This document shows positions 5,628 to 9,855 of a stretch of DNA of 9,855 bases, in pieces. The stretch comes from Candidatus Latescibacterota bacterium (GTDB lineage Bacteria > Latescibacterota > MVCY01 > DTYK01). The DNA lies in contig DTYK01000030.1 in NCBI GenBank assembly GCA_012961925.1, positions 1 to 9,855 of the forward strand, read 5' to 3'. Positions within the stretch are counted from its first letter, which is position 1, and every line of letters starts with the position of its first letter. Below the pieces are notes generated by a model. The model made no database searches. It was given only the letters and a program-made list of their open reading frames with translations, and had not been told where the DNA came from. Both the position numbers and the translations under genes were made by a program.

Positions 5628-6704
5628 TCAATCTCCAATTTCCTCAGCCACTTGACGGTAGGGGTATTTGACCCCCAATTTAATCGCCTCCTCAGGCCTT
5701 TCGTCAACAAGTTTGTAAGCAGAGAGCGCATCTTCGAAATTCACGATCGGGCAAAGCAGGCCATCAACCTCTATCTTCCCTTTCCGCAACAGTTCGATCA
5801 CGGTCTCATATACCCGTTTTCTGTCCCAGAGGGGGTAATCTCGATAAGGCTCGCTCTCCACCCTTGCCCCGGAGATCATCGTTTGGCGAAGGAAGTGAAA
5901 TTCCTCTCCCAGACGGAGCTCTTTTGCCTCTCCACAGTAGAAGGCGACGGGGACAACCCTTCCGCCATATCTGGTTCCGCGGATTGAATGATGCAATGCC
6001 TGATAGGAGCCGCTGGTCTCAATGGCGACATCAACCCCTTTCTTCCCTGTTTTCATCCGGATTTCATAGCCGACGTCGCATTCCTTTGGATCCAGCAGGA
6101 TGTCTACGCCATACTTCCGAGCAAGCCTACGCCTTCTTTCAATCGGCTCAATTCCGATAACTATGAGGGCGCCTGAGAGTTTGGCCATCTGAACCGCGAT
6201 CAGGCCAATTGCGCCGAGGCCAAATACCGCTACGGTGTCGCCGAGTCGTATCTGTCCTTCGCGGACGGCCATTAACGCCACCTCTGCAGGATCAATGCAG
6301 ACAAGCTGCTCATCCCTCAAATCTGGTGGAGCCACCTCGATGGCATCTTCGCTCACCGTATGGGTCTCTCGAATGGGAAGATGACCGTAAACCCTGTCGC
6401 CGACCTTAAATCGACTCACCTTGCTCCCCACCTGCGTCACCACTCCTACGGTCATATTCCCAAGCGACATGGGAAACGATGGCGACCAACCTCTTCCTGA
6501 ATCCTTGGTGATGAATATTCCCAACTCAGAATCAAAGGCCTTTTGGCTCACCGGAGATGTGCCACGGTAAATCGGAAGGGTGGTGCCGTGCTTCTCTGCA
6601 GAGAAGCAGCTCCTTATCCGGACCTGGTTTGGACCGAGAGGCCCTTCTTCGTATTCTCTCCAGGTCAATTTCCTGGGCGCAATCGCAATCAATTCTCTGG
6701 GCAT
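5628..6704 (-). CDS. MDR-superfamily dehydrogenase (zinc-type fold, zinc ligands poorly conserved)
   Basis: 358 residues of the medium-chain dehydrogenase/reductase superfamily. The N-terminal GroES-like domain includes LGPNQVRIRSCFSAEKHGT (23-41) and VTQVGSKVSRFKVGDRVYGH (89-108). The Rossmann domain has the nucleotide motif DTVAVFGLGAIGLIAVQMAK (156-175) and an acidic residue after strand 2 (GIEPIERRR, 184-192) favouring NAD. The GHE motif of catalytic-zinc alcohol dehydrogenases is replaced by LGNM (81-84), and no four-Cys structural zinc lobe is present. The C-terminus (GKIEVDGLLCPIVNFEDALSAYKL) is typical of sugar/polyol dehydrogenase relatives, including BchC-like proteins. Start at ATG 6704 is set by AGGAGG 10 bases upstream; the longer frame to 6881 passes through an apparent Gfo remnant. 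Probably oxidises a sugar or polyol; substrate unknown. Confidence 0.85.
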   Translation of the reverse strand: MPRELIAIAPRKLTWREYEEGPLGPNQVRIRSCFSAEKHGTTLPIYRGTSPVSQKAFDSELGIFITKDSGRGWSPSFPMSLGNMTVGVVTQVGSKVSRFKVGDRVYGHLPIRETHTVSEDAIEVAPPDLRDEQLVCIDPAEVALMAVREGQIRLGDTVAVFGLGAIGLIAVQMAKLSGALIVIGIEPIERRRRLARKYGVDILLDPKECDVGYEIRMKTGKKGVDVAIETSGSYQALHHSIRGTRYGGRVVPVAFYCGEAKELRLGEEFHFLRQTMISGARVESEPYRDYPLWDRKRVYETVIELLRKGKIEVDGLLCPIVNFEDALSAYKLVDERPEEAIKLGVKYPYRQVAEEIGD

Positions 6705-6714
6705 GGCGGATGTA

Positions 6715-6720
6715 CCTCCT
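6715..6720 (-). promoter_or_regulatory. Ribosome binding site fixing the dehydrogenase start at 6704
   Basis: AGGAGG on the minus strand with a 10-base spacer to ATG 6704. It supports the 358-residue form over the 417-residue in-frame extension. Confidence 0.7.
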
Positions 6721-6749
6721 GTTTTTATTTGACTCAATTTGGGCGTATG

Positions 6750-6900
6750 CTGACCCCGTTGTCTCGAAGCAGGTCCCCATCCTGTCGTTGCCCAAATAGG
6801 ACCAGATGTCGGCGCCATCGACTTTTCACATAAGACGTGACAGCCATGGATACGTCGATACGCAGTTCGGTACCCTCTCAATGTTAACCAGTCGATCGAT
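6750..6900 (-). pseudogene. Scrap of a Gfo/Idh/MocA oxidoreductase gene
   Basis: The minus-strand frame at 6839-6810 reads HVLCEKSMAP, preceded by GC, which is nearly identical to the family signature (A/G)xHVLCEKPMA that carries the catalytic lysine. The flanking residues in the same frame do not continue as a Rossmann domain. In a neighbouring frame, just upstream, ERVPNCVSTYP may be the degraded strand that precedes the signature. The fragment lies in frame with the dehydrogenase at 6704, creating a false N-terminal extension. The signature match is unlikely by chance, but the element is short and its boundaries are approximate. Confidence 0.45.
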
Positions 6901-7078
6901 AGGTCCTGCCGGACCCTGCGTCGAAAGAAAGTACCAGAACGGTAACCTCATACCTCTCTATGCGTGTTCTCATGGGGGGCTCCTCCAGCGTCACCTCCGG
7001 CTGAACGCATACCCTTTCCCAACCCGGAGGAACTTCTATAGAAGACTTAAACACCGCGGGAGATTGCAAGGACGTCAT
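6884..7078 (-). CDS. Unrecognised 64-residue ORF overlapping the GH65 stop
   Basis: ATG at 7078 overlaps the stop of the GH65 gene as ATGA, an arrangement often linked to translational coupling, with AAGGA immediately before it. The product is polar with a mixed beta-like pattern (EVPPGWERVCVQPEVTLEEP and then RYEVTVLVLSFD). It has no signal peptide or membrane segment, and I do not recognise a family. Alternating hydrophobic residues near its centre look like real protein sequence, possibly a beta-rich C-terminal tail of some larger enzyme. Given the decayed pieces in the neighbouring gaps, it could be the 3' end of another lost gene; the last ten codons (after LSFDAG) look less protein-like. 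Confidence 0.35.
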   Translation of the reverse strand: MTSLQSPAVFKSSIEVPPGWERVCVQPEVTLEEPPMRTRIERYEVTVLVLSFDAGSGRTYRSTG

Positions 7079-9111
7079 TCCTTAAGTTCATAGCTGTCCT
7101 GACCACCTTTCTTCTCGACGATCAATCGGTACGCCTTACCACCATAGAATATCCGTTTGAAGATGATACGAGAAAACTCATCCGGCAAAAGGGGTTGAAC
7201 TTTTAACCCATCCTCTCCTATCCGTATTCCACCAAACCCATAGAGGAAATTTTGGAGAAAGCCGCCAAACGATGTGAGAAAGACTATGCCTTCGTTGCAG
7301 AGGCACTCACGCATCACCTCAAAAGGTGGTAGAAAAAATCCGTCCCATTCCACGAACAGCTCATAGGCCTCCTGGCGTCTGCCAAGCCTGCAGGCAACGA
7401 TAGGGTGAACGGAGGGGAAAAAGGAATGACCAAGCTCCCGATCGGCTTTTTCCCGGTAATAGTCGAAGTTGGCTGCGATAATCTCCTGGCTCATCGGATG
7501 CTCCAGCAGGAAGATCATCTCCCCCACATCGGGTTGCTTTATCGGATGCCCGCTGTAGCCATCGTATTCTAAATAGATTTGCCGCTCCTGGTTAAAAGGC
7601 AGATACATCCTGTCGGCGATCTCCTTCCAGGCAGCGGGGTAATCCCTTCCTAAAATTTCACAGACCTTAACGGCGGTGCGCAGATTCCACTGAGCGATGG
7701 CGTTGGTGAACACGCTGTTATCCACTGTCGGAAGCCCGTGCACTTCACAGGTGGATTCGTCAGGGGGAACCACCCCTAATATCTCATAGCGGTCGGCGTT
7801 CTCATTGTAGGTAACCCGGCTCGCCCAGAATTTGGCGGTTTCGATGATGATCTGGCCGGCGTAGTTCTCCAGATAGCCACGATCCTGGGTAGCCAGATAG
7901 TACTGCCACTGACCCCAGGCCACATCGCCCGTGATGTGAATCTCTTTGGAAGGACCGCCACGAGAGGCTTCCTTTCCAGTCCTGCCCGTCTGCCATCCAT
8001 ACGCCGCACCCTCATACCCCTGTTCCGTCGCATTGGCCCTGGCGGCGCCCAATGTCCGATAACGATACATAACCATACTCTTTGCCAGCTCAGGATGGAG
8101 CAGTAGGAGCGCCGGTAGCATGAAGACCTCCGCATCCCAGAAGATATGTCCGCCCCAGCCATCTTCCGAAAGCCCCATAGGAGGGATGCTGTGATCCTGG
8201 CCCTCCCGAACGCTGGAGAGCAGGTGGTAGAAGGCCGAGTGAATTCGCCGTTGGAGTTTGTGATCGTCCACGAGGATGTCGCTCTCCCAGAGCTCGTTCC
8301 AGGCGTCACAATGCGCCTTAAGGAGCCGATCATACCCCTGGCTTTCCGCTTCCCTGATTCGTTGTCTCGCCCCACGAAGGGGGTCCTCCAAATCGTAAGA
8401 GGTGAAAAGGCTCACGTATTTGTAGACGGTATATCGCCGGCCTTCCTCCACCTTGAATCGAAGGCGCTGCCTAATCTGCTTCGATCCGGGCGAATCCACC
8501 TCCTGTTTAAAACCGGTTAATTTATCAGGACAGGATATGCCGAGGACCTGGGCAATTCGGACGTTGGACGTGCGGGTCATCACCTCCAGCCAGAGGTCCC
8601 CGGCCTCCGAGCCCCGTTGTTGAAGGTTCAGATTATCCAGCGCGTCGGCATTTAAACTATTTTCCAGAACGATTTCCCCTTCGTAGTGGGGCACGATGGA
8701 GAACCGAAGTACCGCCAGATGCGCATCCTCCCTTGAGATGAAGAAGGTGATATCAAAATCCGTGGCCCGCCCCCTATATTCCCAGGTGTACTGGGTACGG
8801 AGACAGGCCCTCTTCATATCCAGGGTCTGCCGATAGCCGGTGATTTTCTCGGGCTCGTCAAAAGTCAGCCAACCTTTGCCGTTAAAGAGTCCGATCCCGC
8901 TCCAGCGTGGTATCTCTACCAATTGCTCATATTCCCCGTCGTATACTCCGGCGATAAAGCTCCTGACTGGGGGATCGGCAGCCACCCCGGTACCGTCCTG
9001 CGACACCTGAACGCCAAGATACCCGTTGCCAAGGTAAGAGCGGTAGTATGGCACCAGAGATAAAGTTTCGAGTTCCCAGACGTTTCCTTTGATCTTATTG
9101 TTTGCTGACAT
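7075..9111 (-). CDS. Glycoside hydrolase family 65 protein (probable alpha-glucoside hydrolase)
   Basis: 678 residues. The N-terminal beta-sandwich (about 1-270) starts with LVPYYRSYLGNGYLGVQVS, the usual GH65 opening. The (alpha/alpha)6 barrel follows, with GWGGHIFWDAEVFMLP (318-333), the catalytic-acid loop VVPPDES (447-453; Glu452 matches the general acid in G-P-D-E loops), VDNSVFTNAIA (463-473) and KQPDV (525-529). A short C-terminal sheet ends the protein. Family 65 contains phosphorylases of maltose, trehalose, kojibiose and nigerose, and hydrolases such as yeast Ath1, animal PGGHG and bacterial kojibiose hydrolase. Two things favour a hydrolase: the length (phosphorylases usually exceed 750 residues), and PPFEVMREC...GFLQ (595-620), where Glu602 aligns with the general base Glu of the PF-x-V-W-T-E segment in PGGHG-type enzymes. 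The phosphate-binding HxSSLS loop reads GHSFFPSVH. No signal peptide, so cytoplasmic. ATG 9111 has AAAGGAG, spacer 8. Confidence 0.9.
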   Translation of the reverse strand: MSANNKIKGNVWELETLSLVPYYRSYLGNGYLGVQVSQDGTGVAADPPVRSFIAGVYDGEYEQLVEIPRWSGIGLFNGKGWLTFDEPEKITGYRQTLDMKRACLRTQYTWEYRGRATDFDITFFISREDAHLAVLRFSIVPHYEGEIVLENSLNADALDNLNLQQRGSEAGDLWLEVMTRTSNVRIAQVLGISCPDKLTGFKQEVDSPGSKQIRQRLRFKVEEGRRYTVYKYVSLFTSYDLEDPLRGARQRIREAESQGYDRLLKAHCDAWNELWESDILVDDHKLQRRIHSAFYHLLSSVREGQDHSIPPMGLSEDGWGGHIFWDAEVFMLPALLLLHPELAKSMVMYRYRTLGAARANATEQGYEGAAYGWQTGRTGKEASRGGPSKEIHITGDVAWGQWQYYLATQDRGYLENYAGQIIIETAKFWASRVTYNENADRYEILGVVPPDESTCEVHGLPTVDNSVFTNAIAQWNLRTAVKVCEILGRDYPAAWKEIADRMYLPFNQERQIYLEYDGYSGHPIKQPDVGEMIFLLEHPMSQEIIAANFDYYREKADRELGHSFFPSVHPIVACRLGRRQEAYELFVEWDGFFLPPFEVMRECLCNEGIVFLTSFGGFLQNFLYGFGGIRIGEDGLKVQPLLPDEFSRIIFKRIFYGGKAYRLIVEKKGGQDSYELKE

Positions 9112-9161
9112 AGCATTTTCTCCTTTACAATTGGTAGTGGTTCAGTCTGTCAATCATCGCC

Positions 9162-9176
9162 TGGGGACACTCCCCA
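9162..9176. repeat. Short perfect hairpin TGGGGA-3-TCCCCA
   Basis: A 6-base-pair stem with a 3-base loop, 51 bases upstream of the GH65 start and just past the stop of the GH4 remnant. There is no T-tract. Its form resembles palindromes dispersed with REP-like elements, but no second copy is seen in the window. Confidence 0.3.
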
Positions 9177-9190
9177 CATTTCTACTCAAA

Positions 9191-9530
9191 TCATAACCAA
9201 AGACGTAGGAGGGCTCTCCAGCTAACTCCAGACTTTTGAGGGTTCAGAAGCTCACCTATCTCAAAATCAATGAGCCCCTTGTTGGGTACACTGCCATAGA
9301 TGACGGCGGGTTCGTTCGTCTCTGCCGCCTCAATAATCACCGAGGCATATTCATGACTGCGCTTGAGAGGAATCTTCTCCTCGCCACTGAGGTATCTTCG
9401 CGAACGCTCGTCGCATTCCCGACGCCAGAGCGGCCAGTTGTTGGCATATAGTCCCCCTCGCTTCCAAGATCTCCAATCCTATACAGATATATGTGCACCT
9501 GATTTCCCACATTCTGCCTTTTTTTAATTT
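9191..9530 (-). pseudogene. Remnant of a GH4 family glycosidase, frameshifted and truncated
   Basis: From 9442 to 9191 one minus-strand frame is open without a start. It contains HEYASVIIEAAETNEP and GSVPNKGLID, matching the conserved C-terminal region of GH4 enzymes (alpha-galactosidase, 6-phospho-glycosidase and alpha-galacturonidase group), where the pattern is EYAS.IIEA..T..P....GNVPN.GLI.NLP. Just upstream, in a different frame (that of 9537), IYLYRIGDLGSEGDYMP looks like the preceding segment; a single lost base near 9443 would join it to NNWPLWRRE. After GLID the usual continuation is missing and the frame ends early. The NAD-binding N-terminus and the Mn-binding Cys/His residues of GH4 are absent. 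About 110 codons survive, directly downstream of the URO-D-like gene. Confidence 0.75.
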
Positions 9531-9533
9531 CAA

Positions 9534-9855
9534 TCACCCCAGTTTTAGAATCTCTTCCTTCTTTTCCAGATAATAGCAGTAGTTCTCAAATGACACATCT
9601 GGGGGCACACGGTGGTCGACAGTGGGGATGTATCCGCCATCCTCTACCAGCGGTGCTAACCGTTCAAGCTCACGGTCAATAGCCTCTTTGCCAGCGATGA
9701 GGGCTCGCTTGTTCACACCACCGATGAGCAGAATCTGATGTCCATATCGCTCTCTGAGTACCAGCGGATCGGTGTGGGCCGCCTCAATGGGGAACATGCA
9801 GTTGATGCCACCTCTGAGCCACCCTGGGACCAGTTCGTATATCTGCCCATCGCAG
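9534..9855 (-). CDS. URO-D-like family protein (3' end only)
   Basis: The last 106 codons of a gene entering from the right edge. It parallels the complete URO-D-like protein at 3828-2743: CDGQIYELVPGWLRGGIN corresponds to SDGNVNELIPLWLEAGVN, then DPLVLRERYGHQILLIGGVN, GGYIPTVDHRVPPDVSFENY and a final YYLEKKEEILKLG. The two are clearly paralogues, similar also at DNA level across their 3' ends. Here a Cys precedes DG where the complete copy has Ser, so the residue two before it (outside the window) decides whether a zinc-type His-x-Cys exists. Function as for its paralogue: TIM barrel, unknown substrate. The stop is TGA at 9536-9534. Confidence 0.85.
   Translation of the reverse strand, partial: CDGQIYELVPGWLRGGINCMFPIEAAHTDPLVLRERYGHQILLIGGVNKRALIAGKEAIDRELERLAPLVEDGGYIPTVDHRVPPDVSFENYCYYLEKKEEILKLG

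Noticed and set aside
5429..5731. 100-codon minus-strand ORF as a gene
   Set aside because: It begins inside the dehydrogenase in another frame and then passes through the first GH38 remnant segment.
6705..6881. 417-residue form of the dehydrogenase
   Set aside because: The extra 59 residues include a Gfo signature and low-quality sequence, and the internal ATG 6704 has a proper ribosome site.
9148..9153. Perfect TTGACA (minus strand) as a -35 box for the GH65 gene
   Set aside because: The -10 candidate at 17-base spacing is poor (TTGTAA) and transcription from it would begin at or beyond the ribosome binding site, leaving no usable leader.
9337..9537. 66-codon minus-strand ORF after the URO-D-like gene
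   Set aside because: Its first half is the upstream frame segment of the GH4 remnant and its second half is the wrong frame of the same remnant.
1..9855. CRISPR array, tRNA, rRNA, or intact insertion sequence
   Set aside because: No regular repeat-spacer pattern, no cloverleaf or ribosomal sequence recognised, and no transposase reading frame in any gap.

Overview
The window reads as accessory chromosomal DNA from a bacterium with a broad saccharolytic repertoire. Nearly every start has a strong AGGAGG-type ribosome binding site, genes are compact, and every intact gene lies on the minus strand. No rRNA, tRNA, mobilisation gene or taxon-specific marker is present, so I cannot name a phylum. 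Gene content of this kind (URO-D-like, Gfo/Idh/MocA, xylose-isomerase-like TIM barrel and glycosidase genes together) is common in uncultured anaerobic or sediment bacteria, but that is only a hint.

In the direction of transcription (right to left) the layout is: the 3' part of a URO-D-like gene (9855-9534); a frameshifted remnant of a family 4 glycosidase (about 9530-9191); an intact GH65 enzyme (9111-7075), looking more like a hydrolase than a phosphorylase; a 64-codon ORF and a scrap of a Gfo/Idh/MocA gene (7078-6750); an intact zinc-ligand-poor MDR dehydrogenase (6704-5628); a remnant of a GH38 alpha-mannosidase C-terminus broken across five frame segments (about 5590-5167); a Gfo/Idh/MocA protein lacking the usual catalytic residues (5108-4083); a 254-base gap with a gene-start-like signal and a hairpin; a second URO-D-like gene (3828-2743); a canonical Gfo/Idh/MocA oxidoreductase (2712-1696); an overlapping ORF resembling only the C-terminal domain of a GH2-type protein (1715-930); a small cupin (774-433); and the 5' end of a sugar isomerase/epimerase-like TIM barrel gene (289-1).

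Taken together this looks like a carbohydrate-catabolic island. GH65 would release hexose from an alpha-glucoside. The dehydrogenases, cupin and TIM barrel protein could oxidise and rearrange sugars, possibly by 3-keto chemistry. The URO-D-like proteins have an unknown role. No transporter, kinase or regulator is visible.

The most striking property is erosion. At least three gaps between intact genes hold decayed pieces of carbohydrate genes (GH4, GH38, Gfo), and a fourth, still-open piece resembles a GH2 C-terminus. The glycosidase pieces are always the 3' end, and sit just upstream of an intact gene. This suggests repeated deletions in a once larger polysaccharide-utilisation locus.
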